From Bradyrhizobium sp. BRP22 (GTDB taxonomy: Bacteria; Pseudomonadota; Alphaproteobacteria; Rhizobiales; Xanthobacteraceae), in assembly GCF_020194175.1 (NCBI RefSeq), contig NZ_JADYVX010000003.1:124001-188000 (forward strand): DNA of 64,000 bases, in the 5' to 3' direction. Position numbers and translations under genes: made by a program. This document shows, one piece after another, positions 8,360 through 16,090 of the stretch (positions within the stretch are counted from its first letter, which is position 1; each line of letters starts with the position of its first letter). The notes under the pieces are model-generated. The model searched no databases. It saw only the letters and a list, made by a program, of their open reading frames with translations, and was not told the origin of the DNA.

Positions 8360-9250
8360 CTACGGGCCAAGACGATAAACGCGCATGGCGGTCGTCCTGA
8401 AGATCGCGTCCCGTTGCTCGGGGCCAAGTCTTGCTGCAGCAGCGCGATAGGCCTCGACCAATTCGCCATAGCTGGTCCAGAGCTTCTCGATCGGAAAATT
8501 CGAGCCGAACAGGCATCGTTCAGCGCCGAAGATCATCACCGTGTCGGTGAGAACGTCAGCGATATGGGCCGGATCGTTGCGGTGGATGAACGTGCCAAGT
8601 CCTGAAATCTTGGTTACGATGTTCGGACAGCTTGCGAGCCGTGCCATGCCGACGCGCCAGGCGGTGCGGCCTTCCGGCGACAGGTCCTCCCACATCCCTG
8701 CATGCTGCAGGATGAACGTTACATCAGGGCAGGCTTCGGCGAGATTCGCGGCATCCGCCATCTGCGGCGCGAACACCTGCAGGTCAAAACTCCAGCCGTA
8801 ATCGGCGAGCCGTGCGACGTTGCGGCGGATCACGGGATCGGCGCAGAGATCGGGCCGCGCGGCGAAACGGTAGAGCGGGTTTTCGTGCCAGTGCAGTTGC
8901 ATCCGCACGCCGCGCACCAGCGGATAGCGCGCGAGCCGATCGAGTTGCGGGCGCACGTCGCTGGCGGAGAAGTCGGCATAGGCGACGATGGCATGCGGCC
9001 AGCCGTGCTTGGCCGCCGTCTGCTGCACCCAGGCCGCCTCGTCCTCGAAGCGATCCGTGGGCCAGTTGGTCTGCACGTAGACCGAGCGGATCACGCCGGT
9101 GCCGGCGAGGTCGTCGAGATATTCGCGGATCGGATAGTCGCGGCGGATCGGCTCATAGGGGCCGAAGATGCGCGGCTGCATCGGGCCCGACAGCCAGGCG
9201 AGGTCCGCCTGCCGCCAGATGTGGTGGTGGGCGTCGACGATCTCGGTCAT
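8360..9250 (-). CDS. amidohydrolase family metal-dependent hydrolase (COG3618-like TIM barrel)
   Basis: A 296-residue TIM-barrel protein that opens with VDAHHHIW (metal-binding HxH at residues 8-10). It carries LQHAGMW in the middle and ends with CLFGSNFPIEK, the signature of the fuconolactonase / 2-pyrone-4,6-dicarboxylate lactonase branch. Such enzymes hydrolyse lactones or decarboxylate small acids. It is the third ring-opening hydrolase in a row in this cluster. Its start overlaps the stop of the VWA gene by 4 bp, so translation is probably coupled. Confidence 0.85.
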   Translation of the reverse strand: MTEIVDAHHHIWRQADLAWLSGPMQPRIFGPYEPIRRDYPIREYLDDLAGTGVIRSVYVQTNWPTDRFEDEAAWVQQTAAKHGWPHAIVAYADFSASDVRPQLDRLARYPLVRGVRMQLHWHENPLYRFAARPDLCADPVIRRNVARLADYGWSFDLQVFAPQMADAANLAEACPDVTFILQHAGMWEDLSPEGRTAWRVGMARLASCPNIVTKISGLGTFIHRNDPAHIADVLTDTVMIFGAERCLFGSNFPIEKLWTSYGELVEAYRAAAARLGPEQRDAIFRTTAMRVYRLGP

Positions 9251-10365
9251 GCCGCTCTCCTTCCTCCGAGCGACAACAGATGCGATACGACGGCAGCGCT
9301 CGACCCGCCGCCGGAGAGGTTATCGACAAAGCGCTCAATCGCGATCAGCGCTTCGGTTTGCGGCCGGAAGGCGGGCCCGCTCGCCAGCGGTGTCAGCCAG
9401 CTCAGCGACCAGGCGCGTCGCGACAATTTCGCGACCGCATCGCGCAAAGCGGAGATATCGCCGCGCTCCAATCCATCTGAGACCACGACAACCGCGGCGC
9501 CGCGCGCGTAGCCGCCGAACCGCGGCACGGCAAGAAACGCCTGCAGGGCGTCGCCGATGCGGGTGCCGCCGTCCCAGTCGCTGACGAGATGCGCGGCTGC
9601 GTTCAGCGCCTGCTCGCGGCGTTTCAGGCGCAATGCGCGGGTGACGCGCGTCAGCCGAGTGCCGAAGGTGAACACCTCGACATTGCGCGCAGCCTGAATC
9701 AGCGCATGCGCGAGCTTCATGTTCTCCTCGGTGCGCGCCTTCATCGAGCCGGAGACGTCGATCAGGAGCAGGATCTTGCGCGGGCGCAGCCGCCGCTTCA
9801 GATGCCCGAGCCGCAGCACCTCGCCGTCATTGCGCACGCTGTCGCGCAAGGTGCGGCGGATGTCGGCGAAGGGGCCGCGGCGCGCGCGCATCCGCCGGTG
9901 GCCGCGTCGACGCGGCAGCCGTTTCGATGCCTGGCGCGAGAGACGGCGGAGCGCGTCGCTGGTCGTGCCCTGCGCAAAGCGGCGCTCGACCAGGGCCTCC
10001 GTGCGGGCGGCGGTGAGGCCGGATTCGTTGGCCTCGTCGGCAAGCGGCGGCTCGTCCTCGCCGCGGCCTTCCTCCTGCAGGCGGACGATTTCCTCGTCCG
10101 CGTCGTCGGTGCGCTCGATGGCCTCGCTGCCGCGGAAGTGAATATCGAACAGCCGGTCATAGGTCGCGCGGCGTTCCGGCGGCGGCGCCAGCGTCGCGAG
10201 GCCTGCGAGGCGGATATGCTCGAGGCTGCGCGGCCCGAGCAGTTCGATCGCGGCGAGAAAGGCGGTGGTTTGCTCCGGCGCGACGGCGAAGCTGTTGCTG
10301 CGCAACAGCGCGACGAAGGAGATGAAAGTCTGTGCGGCACGCGGCAGCGGCAATTCGTCGTTCAC
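9247..10365 (-). CDS. coxE: CoxE-like VWA domain protein
   Basis: A 372-residue protein. The N-terminal half is helical and charged, with a basic segment near 148-165. The C-terminal half is a von Willebrand A domain with an intact MIDAS motif D203-V-S-G-S207 (LLIDVSGSM). CoxE proteins pair with the MoxR-type AAA ATPase CoxD to mature the copper/molybdenum site of CO dehydrogenase and related molybdenum hydroxylases. Here the ATPase is directly upstream with a 4-bp overlap, and the molybdenum hydroxylase genes come before that, which supports the same role for a non-CODH enzyme. Confidence 0.88.
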   Translation of the reverse strand: MNDELPLPRAAQTFISFVALLRSNSFAVAPEQTTAFLAAIELLGPRSLEHIRLAGLATLAPPPERRATYDRLFDIHFRGSEAIERTDDADEEIVRLQEEGRGEDEPPLADEANESGLTAARTEALVERRFAQGTTSDALRRLSRQASKRLPRRRGHRRMRARRGPFADIRRTLRDSVRNDGEVLRLGHLKRRLRPRKILLLIDVSGSMKARTEENMKLAHALIQAARNVEVFTFGTRLTRVTRALRLKRREQALNAAAHLVSDWDGGTRIGDALQAFLAVPRFGGYARGAAVVVVSDGLERGDISALRDAVAKLSRRAWSLSWLTPLASGPAFRPQTEALIAIERFVDNLSGGGSSAAVVSHLLSLGGRRAA

Positions 10366-11243
10366 GCGGCGGCCTCCGCTATCAGCGCATCGAGCCGGGG
10401 CGAGATGAAATGAAGATCCTCCTCGTCCTTCAGGGCGACGCCGATCGATCGCTTGAACGCATCCGGCCAGCGTGCGCCGCCCTTGTGCAGGAGTGTTGCG
10501 GCCTCCGCCCAGTCGACTGCCTCGGCAATGCCGGGCGACTTGCTCAGAGGCTCACGCCTCAGCTTGCCGACGGCGGCGACCACTGCGCGTGCGGTCCCTT
10601 CGGCGACGCTGGACGCACGCATCATGACGATGCGTGCTTCGCGTTCGGCGGTCGGATAGTCGATCCAGTGATAGACGCAGCGGCGCCGCAGCGCCTCGTG
10701 CAGGTCGCGCGTCCGGTTCGAGGTCAGCACCACGACCGGATGTTCCGACGCGCGCACCGTGCCGCGCTCGGGGATGGAGATCTGGAAGTCGGACAGGAAT
10801 TCAAGCAGGAAGGCCTCGAATTCCTGGTCGGCCCGGTCGATCTCGTCGATCAAGAGCACGGTCGAGTCGGGTGCGCGCAACGCGGCGAGCATCGGCCGCT
10901 CGATCAGGAAGGTCTCGCCATAGATGTCGATGGTCTCGTCGCCGGCCTGCCGGATCGCCAGCATCTGGCGCGGATAGTTCCACTCATAGAGCGCAGCCGC
11001 GGCGTCGATGCCCTCATAGCATTGCAGGCGGATCAGTTTGCGGCCGAGCACGGCGGCGATCGCCTTGGCGGCCTCGGTCTTGCCGACGCCGGGCGCGCCT
11101 TCCAAAAGCAGCGGCTTGCCGAGCGCGAGCGAAAGATAGGCTGACGTCGCGATGCCGTCGTCGGCGAGGTAATAGGCCGCGCGCAACGCCTTCTCCAGCG
11201 CTTCGGGCGAGTCGATGCCGACGATGTTGCTGCGAACCGGCAT
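10362..11243 (-). CDS. coxD: MoxR-type AAA ATPase (CoxD-like)
   Basis: A 293-residue AAA+ ATPase with Walker A GAPGVGKT (residues 49-56), Walker B VLLIDEIDRAD and a sensor segment LTSNRTRDLHEALRRRC. The start is taken as the ATG at 11243 (MPVRSNIVG); the frame continues upstream but only as Arg-rich shadow sequence overlapping coxL. CoxD is a chaperone-like ATPase that inserts or reactivates the metal site of molybdenum hydroxylases together with the VWA protein encoded immediately downstream. It lies 10 bp after the C-terminal half of the molybdopterin subunit. Confidence 0.9.
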   Translation of the reverse strand: MPVRSNIVGIDSPEALEKALRAAYYLADDGIATSAYLSLALGKPLLLEGAPGVGKTEAAKAIAAVLGRKLIRLQCYEGIDAAAALYEWNYPRQMLAIRQAGDETIDIYGETFLIERPMLAALRAPDSTVLLIDEIDRADQEFEAFLLEFLSDFQISIPERGTVRASEHPVVVLTSNRTRDLHEALRRRCVYHWIDYPTAEREARIVMMRASSVAEGTARAVVAAVGKLRREPLSKSPGIAEAVDWAEAATLLHKGGARWPDAFKRSIGVALKDEEDLHFISPRLDALIAEAAA

Positions 11244-11253
11244 GCGTCCCGCC

Positions 11254-12276
11254 CTAGCGCCGCGCCTGCGGCCGCGCGCCGCCCTGCGCCTTGATCGCGC
11301 GCAGCACGCGTTCAGGCGTGATCGGCAATTCATCGACGCGGACGCCGACCGCGTTGAAGATCGCGTTGGCCACGGCGGGCAGCACTGGATTTGCGCACAT
11401 CTCGCCCGGACCCTTGGCGCCGAACGGCCCGTCGGCCGCGGGACGCTCCAGCACCGCGATGTCATGCGGGCAGATGTCGCCGGGCCCCGGCATCAGATAT
11501 TCGACGAAGTCGCGCGGCCCATGGCTCGGGTCGGGATAATACGGCTCGGGCGTCTCGTAGAGCGCGTGGCTGATGCCCATCCAGGCGCCACCGACCAGTT
11601 GCTGTTCGACCAGCCGCGGATTGAGCGCGCGCCCGAGTTCATAGGCACTGTCCATGCGGACCATCGCCACCTCGCCGGTCTCGTCGTCGACCTCGACCTC
11701 GGCAACCAGGCAGGCATGCGCGTAGCATGTGGCAGGCGACATCTCGCCGGTTTCAGGGTCGACGTCGGACAGCGGTACCAGGAAGATGCCGCGGCCGGAG
11801 ATCGTCTTGCCCTGCTTGAACTGCGCGGCGATCGCGACGTCCTTGGTCGAAATCGAACGATGCGGTGCGCCCTTGACGTGGATATTGCCGCGGCCGTCGG
11901 TCTCGAGATCGGCGGCGTTCACCTCCAGCTCTTCGGCGGCCGCTTCCATCATCACGCCGCGCGCCTCGCGGGCGGCCATCATCACCGCATTGCCGACGCG
12001 ATGCGTGCCGCGCGAGGCAAACGAGCCCATGCAGTGCGGCCCGGTGTCGGAATCGGCGGTGTCGACATAGACGTCCTCGACCGGCACGCCGAGCGTCTCT
12101 GCGCAGATCTGCCGCGTCACCGACTTCATGCCCTGGCCGAGATCGATCGAGGACAGCGCCACCGTGAACTTGCCGCTGGGGTTGGAGTGAACCAGCGCCT
12201 GGCTCGGGTCGCCGCCGAGATTCATCCCGATCGGGTAGTTGATCGACGCGATGCCGCGTCCGCGATGTCGGGTCAT
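11254..12276 (-). CDS. molybdenum hydroxylase large subunit, C-terminal half (separate ORF)
   Basis: A 340-residue protein equal to the second molybdopterin-binding domain (MoCoBD_2) of the xanthine dehydrogenase/CoxL family. It begins RGRGIASINYPIGMN and contains IDLGQGMK and the active-site GAKGPGEMC segment, where the Glu acts as general base. Its ATG at 12276 follows the stop of the N-terminal-half ORF by 2 bp in another reading frame and has a perfect AGGAGG 9 bases upstream. It is therefore translated as its own polypeptide and must assemble with the N-terminal half to make one active site. Confidence 0.85.
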   Translation of the reverse strand: MTRHRGRGIASINYPIGMNLGGDPSQALVHSNPSGKFTVALSSIDLGQGMKSVTRQICAETLGVPVEDVYVDTADSDTGPHCMGSFASRGTHRVGNAVMMAAREARGVMMEAAAEELEVNAADLETDGRGNIHVKGAPHRSISTKDVAIAAQFKQGKTISGRGIFLVPLSDVDPETGEMSPATCYAHACLVAEVEVDDETGEVAMVRMDSAYELGRALNPRLVEQQLVGGAWMGISHALYETPEPYYPDPSHGPRDFVEYLMPGPGDICPHDIAVLERPAADGPFGAKGPGEMCANPVLPAVANAIFNAVGVRVDELPITPERVLRAIKAQGGARPQARR

Positions 12277-12278
12277 GG

Positions 12279-13853
12279 TCAGCGCCTCCTGGTGCCGAAG
12301 ACAGAGGAGAAGCGGGCGGCGCCATGCGACGGCGCCTGCGGCCGCGGGGGAGGGGGCGGAGGTGGTGGTGGCGGCTCGCGCGCGGCGGCCGGTGCGCGGT
12401 CATAGGTCGTCCGTTGCTGTGATGGCGCCGTCGCCGGCGCATAGGACTCCCGCGGCGTCGGCGAGATCGCGGCGCGGCTGCCGCCGCCGTCCTTGCGCGA
12501 AGAGGCGCGCTTGAATTCCTCGCGGATCGGCCATTTGGCTTTCTCGGCAGCAACCTGAACGCATTCGATCAGCGCGCAGTTCTTGGCCTCGCGGCGATGC
12601 GCTTTCATGTCGCCGTCGCGATAGGCGTTGAGGATGCGGAACTCCATCGGGTCCATGCCGACGAGATGCGCGAGCTTGTCCATCTGGCACTCGATCGCGA
12701 AATCCATCGCGGTGACGCCGAAGCCGCGCATCGCGGTCGCAGGCGTGCGGTTGGTGAAGACGCAATAGACGTCGCCATGAACGTTCGGGATCGTGTAGGG
12801 GCCCGGCAGATGCGCGGCGCATTTGACGGCGGCGTAGCTCGACAGCCGCGTATAGGCGCCGCTGTCGAAAAGAGCGCGGATCTTGCGCGCGACGATCCGG
12901 CCATCGCGCATCACGCCGTCCTTGATGTAGATGCGCTCGGCGCCGCGCGGCGAACCGAACTGCATCTCCTCTTCACGCCCGAGCACATAGCGCACCGGGC
13001 GTCCTGTCAGCGTCGCGCCGAGAATGGCGAGCGGCTCGGTGAGCGTATCGACCTTGCCGCCGAAGCCGCCGCCGACGGTGCCGCCGATGAAATGGAAGGT
13101 GTTCGAGGGCACGTCGAGGATCTTCGCGCAGGTATCGAGCGAGAAGAACAGCGCCTGGGTCGAGGTGTAGACGATGTAGCGACCGTTGGTGTCGGGGGCA
13201 GCGATCGAGCCATTGGTTTCGGTCGGCGCATGCTCGATCGGCGACATCTGGTAGCGCTGCTCCAGCACATGGTCGGCTGCGGCAAGGCCGCGCTCGACAT
13301 CGCCGAAGCGCAGCTTCTGATGATCGTAGACGTCGTGATAGATGAAGGCGTTCTTCGGATAGGTCTCGTTGACGACCGGCGCCCCGGGCTTCAGCGCGTC
13401 CTCGACGTCGAACACCGCCGGCAACGGCTCGTAGTCGATCCTGACCTTCGCCATTGCCTCATAGGCCTCGCGCGGGCTATCGGCGACGATGGCGACGATC
13501 GGCTCGCCCTTGTAGCGCACCTTGTCGACCGCGAGCGACGGCTCGTCGTCCTTGCCGAAATTGATCAGGCTGAGCAGCGTATTGAGATTGCGCGGCACGT
13601 CGCTGCCGCGGATGATCCGGCGCACGCCCGCCGAGCGTTCCGCATCGCTGGTGTCGATGCGGCGCAGCCGCGCATGAGGATGCGTGCTGCGAACCACCTT
13701 CAGATGCAGCATGCCCTGCAGCTTATGGTCATCGAAATAGGTCGAGGTGCCCGTGACATGCCCGAGCATGTCCTGCCGCTGCGTGCCCTTGCCGATTTCC
13801 TTCAGATTGTCGTCGCGCTCGTCGGCGAAGATGTCCTTGCGCAGTTCCAGCAT
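12279..13853 (-). CDS. molybdenum hydroxylase large subunit, N-terminal half with Pro-rich tail
   Basis: A 524-residue protein. It has the alpha/beta hammerhead domain (residues about 20-140) and the first molybdopterin domain with GGTVGGGFGGK and AMRGFG. The CO-dehydrogenase signature VAYRCSFR is absent, so the enzyme is a purine/aldehyde/heterocycle-type hydroxylase, not CODH. After residue about 450 the family similarity ends and a low-complexity tail follows, with ten consecutive prolines encoded near 12342-12377. The missing second molybdopterin domain is the next ORF. The tail may tether the halves or be a linker left after a gene split (inference). Confidence 0.85.
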   Translation of the reverse strand: MLELRKDIFADERDDNLKEIGKGTQRQDMLGHVTGTSTYFDDHKLQGMLHLKVVRSTHPHARLRRIDTSDAERSAGVRRIIRGSDVPRNLNTLLSLINFGKDDEPSLAVDKVRYKGEPIVAIVADSPREAYEAMAKVRIDYEPLPAVFDVEDALKPGAPVVNETYPKNAFIYHDVYDHQKLRFGDVERGLAAADHVLEQRYQMSPIEHAPTETNGSIAAPDTNGRYIVYTSTQALFFSLDTCAKILDVPSNTFHFIGGTVGGGFGGKVDTLTEPLAILGATLTGRPVRYVLGREEEMQFGSPRGAERIYIKDGVMRDGRIVARKIRALFDSGAYTRLSSYAAVKCAAHLPGPYTIPNVHGDVYCVFTNRTPATAMRGFGVTAMDFAIECQMDKLAHLVGMDPMEFRILNAYRDGDMKAHRREAKNCALIECVQVAAEKAKWPIREEFKRASSRKDGGGSRAAISPTPRESYAPATAPSQQRTTYDRAPAAAREPPPPPPPPPPRPQAPSHGAARFSSVFGTRRR

Positions 13854-13864
13854 GGCTTCTTCCT

Positions 13865-14344
13865 TTACGCGCGAGCGCGGCCGCCCGAGGCGGCGGCGAG
13901 CACGGCGTTGATGATGGGTTCGTAGCCGGTGCAGCGGCAGATATTGCCCGAGATCGCCTCGATCACTTCAGTGCGGCTCGGCTGCGGGTTGCGGTCGAGC
14001 AACGCCTTCGCGGCCATCAGCATGCCCGGCGTGCAGTAGCCGCATTGGGCAGCAAAATTGTCGGCGAAGGCGCGCTGCAGCGGATGCAGGTTCGGACCGT
14101 CCTTGAGGCTATCAAGTGTTTCCACCGAGCGGCCGGCGACCGTCTCGGCCAGCGTCAGACAGGAGAGATGCAACTCGCCGTCGATGAGGACGCTGCAGGC
14201 ACCGCAGCCGCCCTGTCCGCAACCGAATTTCGGCGTCATGTCGCCGATCAATTCGCGCAGCGCGGCCAGAAGGTTGGTGCCGCCGTCGACGAAGATCGCG
14301 ACGTCGCGGCCGTTGTGGCGGAATTGCAGGGCGGTCTTGGCCAT
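13865..14344 (-). CDS. molybdenum hydroxylase 2Fe-2S subunit (CoxS-like)
   Basis: A 159-residue small subunit with both iron-sulfur clusters. The plant-type ferredoxin cluster has C42, C47, C50 and C62, and the C-terminal helical cluster has C101/C104 (CGYC) and C136/C138 (CRC). The start is the ATG at 14344 (MAKTALQF); a longer open frame upstream is Arg-rich shadow sequence. It carries electrons from the molybdenum centre to the FAD subunit encoded immediately upstream. The order M-S-L with coxD and coxE after it is the typical cox layout. Confidence 0.92.
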   Translation of the reverse strand: MAKTALQFRHNGRDVAIFVDGGTNLLAALRELIGDMTPKFGCGQGGCGACSVLIDGELHLSCLTLAETVAGRSVETLDSLKDGPNLHPLQRAFADNFAAQCGYCTPGMLMAAKALLDRNPQPSRTEVIEAISGNICRCTGYEPIINAVLAAASGGRARA

Positions 14345-14363
14345 CGTGATCCTCTTGACGATC

Positions 14364-15182
14364 CTATTCCTGACCGGACAGCAAACGTCGTAAGTGAACG
14401 CCGACGATCTCGCGCCGGTACCAGCCGGAAGCGAGCGCATTGTCTGCAGGCGAAGTGCCTTCGACCGCGGCCGCGGCGGCGGCGCTGATCGTCGTTGCGT
14501 CGAGCGTGCGCCCCTCCAGCGCCCGCTCGGCGGCACGGGCACGGATTGGCGTCGCCGCCATCGAGCCGAGCGCGATGCGCGCACTGAGGATGCGGCCGCT
14601 GCTGATGGGCAGATGCGCGGCGAGCGTGATCACGGATCCGCCCTTCGGCTTGATGCGGGCGATCTTGCGGTAGCGGAACGCGTCCGCGCTCGCCGGCTTC
14701 TGGAACGAGACCGCGAGCGCGAGCGTGCCGGTCTGCCGCTCGCGGGTCTGCAGGAATTCCTCGATCGGGACGTCGCGGCTGCCGAGGCCGCCCTGCACCG
14801 AGACGACGGCATCGAGCGCGAGCAGCGCGACGGCGAAGTCGCCATAGGGATTCGATGCGAAAAGATTGCCGCCGACCGTGCCCATGTTGCGCACCGCCGG
14901 TCCGCCGATCGAACGGGCGGCGGCGTGCAGGAAGGCGAGATCGCGCTCGGCGAGGATGCGGGCAAAGGTGACGCCGGCGCCGATCGTGACGCGGGAACCT
15001 GTTGCATCGACCCGCGTCAGCGCATGGTCATGAGCGCGCACGATGGTGGAGATCGAGATGTCGCCTTCGTTCAGCGCGCGCATCACCAGCGTGCCGCCGC
15101 CGAGATAGCGTGCGCCGCGATCGGATGACAGCGCTGCCGCAGCTTCGCCAGTTGAGGCAAATGTCCTTACCGTGACGGGCAT
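14364..15182 (-). CDS. molybdenum hydroxylase FAD subunit (CoxM-like)
   Basis: A 272-residue FAD-binding subunit of the molybdopterin dehydrogenase family. It has both FAD motifs: ARYLGGGT near residue 25 and the SIGGPAVRNMGTVGGNL stretch near residues 90-107. The C-terminal part is the CO-dehydrogenase flavoprotein C-terminal domain. It accepts electrons from the 2Fe-2S subunit and passes them to a quinone or other acceptor. It lies between the SRPBCC pair and the 2Fe-2S gene with gaps of about 20 bp, consistent with one operon. Confidence 0.92.
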   Translation of the reverse strand: MPVTVRTFASTGEAAAALSSDRGARYLGGGTLVMRALNEGDISISTIVRAHDHALTRVDATGSRVTIGAGVTFARILAERDLAFLHAAARSIGGPAVRNMGTVGGNLFASNPYGDFAVALLALDAVVSVQGGLGSRDVPIEEFLQTRERQTGTLALAVSFQKPASADAFRYRKIARIKPKGGSVITLAAHLPISSGRILSARIALGSMAATPIRARAAERALEGRTLDATTISAAAAAAVEGTSPADNALASGWYRREIVGVHLRRLLSGQE

Positions 15183-15198
15183 AGGCTTTCCTCCGCGT

Positions 15199-15642
15199 TC
15201 ATGCGGCCTCCTTCAGGTGCCGGCGAATGGCCTCGAAGCCGGCCTGGTAGATCTGTTCGGAAACCATCTGCGTGATGTTGACGCTGTCCTCGGGCCGCGT
15301 CGTGAAGCGCGATTCCCAATGCCAGAAGGTGCGGTCGCCGTCGGTGACCGGCAGCAGGCGGACATGCGCCACATAATTGAACATCGGGATCGGCGTATCG
15401 AGCAGGCAATAGCTGAAGGACTGTTCTAGATCTGACAGCGCCAGCAATTGCTCGCGCAATTCCGAGCCATCCTTGAGCCTGAAGCGCCTGACGCAGCCGA
15501 TCTTGTCGGCGGCATGGGCGCGCTCGATTGTGCTGGTCGCCACCGCCGGATGCCAATGGTCGTGGCCGTTGAAATCGCGGAGCACGCCCCACACCGCGTC
15601 GGTCGGCGCATCGATGATCGTGCTCTTGACGATATGCGGCAC
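15199..15642 (-). CDS. SRPBCC (CoxG/START-like) protein, copy B
   Basis: A 147-residue SRPBCC-fold protein beginning VPHIVKSTIIDAPTDAVW. I choose the GTG at 15642, one base after the TGA of the upstream paralogue, because GGAGG sits 6 bases before it; another GTG lies at 15660. The fold has a hydrophobic ligand cavity. CoxG proteins of this type recruit membrane or quinone partners to molybdenum hydroxylases, or bind lipid-like substrates. It has no C-terminal membrane anchor. It is closely related in sequence to copy A, so the pair is a tandem duplication. Confidence 0.85.
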   Translation of the reverse strand: MPHIVKSTIIDAPTDAVWGVLRDFNGHDHWHPAVATSTIERAHAADKIGCVRRFRLKDGSELREQLLALSDLEQSFSYCLLDTPIPMFNYVAHVRLLPVTDGDRTFWHWESRFTTRPEDSVNITQMVSEQIYQAGFEAIRRHLKEAA

Positions 15643-15643
15643 G

Positions 15644-16081
15644 TCAGCCTCCGAAAGCACGCTTCAGGGCGTCGAAGCCGCCCTGAAACACGCCGCCGCC
15701 GATATTGCCCACGAGTTCGGCTTCGCGCTCGGGCGCGCAGTCGAACTCGGCGGTCCATTCGAGAAATGTCTGATCGCCATCAGTCACCGGCGTCAGCCGC
15801 AGCGTTGCGACGTAGTTCTCCACGCCCATCGGCGATTCCAGGATGGAGTAGGTGCAGAACATGTCGTAGTCGGACAGGCCCAACAGCTTCTCGCGGATGC
15901 GGTCGCCGTTGCGGAGGCGGAAATCCCGCACACACCCGATCTTGTCGGCGGGCTCGCCACCTTCGATGCGGCTCTCGGCGATTGCCGGATGCCAGTTCGG
16001 CAGGCCGTTGAAGTCGCGCACGCGGGCCCAGACGCGGTCGTTGCGGGCGTTGACGACGGTGGAAACATAGACCCTGGCCAT
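15644..16081 (-). CDS. SRPBCC (CoxG/START-like) protein, copy A
   Basis: A 145-residue SRPBCC-fold protein that aligns along its full length with copy B (shared segments include DFNG..-WHPA, DKIGCVR-FRL and LRLTPVTDGD). Unlike bacterial polyketide cyclases of this fold, it has no recognisable catalytic residues, so a ligand-binding or docking role is more likely. It lies 9 bp downstream of the flotillin-like gene and directly upstream of copy B, suggesting that the flotillin and the SRPBCC pair work next to the hydroxylase at the membrane (inference). Confidence 0.85.
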   Translation of the reverse strand: MARVYVSTVVNARNDRVWARVRDFNGLPNWHPAIAESRIEGGEPADKIGCVRDFRLRNGDRIREKLLGLSDYDMFCTYSILESPMGVENYVATLRLTPVTDGDQTFLEWTAEFDCAPEREAELVGNIGGGVFQGGFDALKRAFGG

Positions 16082-16090
16082 GGCCCGTGC

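Noticed and set aside
12276..12279. Simple frameshift error between the two molybdopterin ORFs
   Set aside because: The second ORF has a perfect AGGAGG at the right distance and the first ends in an extended Pro-rich tail, which argues for two real genes. Sequencing error is kept only as a remaining check.
12342..12377. GC-rich run as a simple-sequence repeat or regulatory element
   Set aside because: It encodes the ten-proline run of the N-terminal molybdopterin half in frame, so it is explained by coding sequence.
12279..15182. Carbon monoxide dehydrogenase form I
   Set aside because: The VAYRCSFR active-site loop is absent and AMRGFG is present, so the CODH label suggested by the gene order does not hold.
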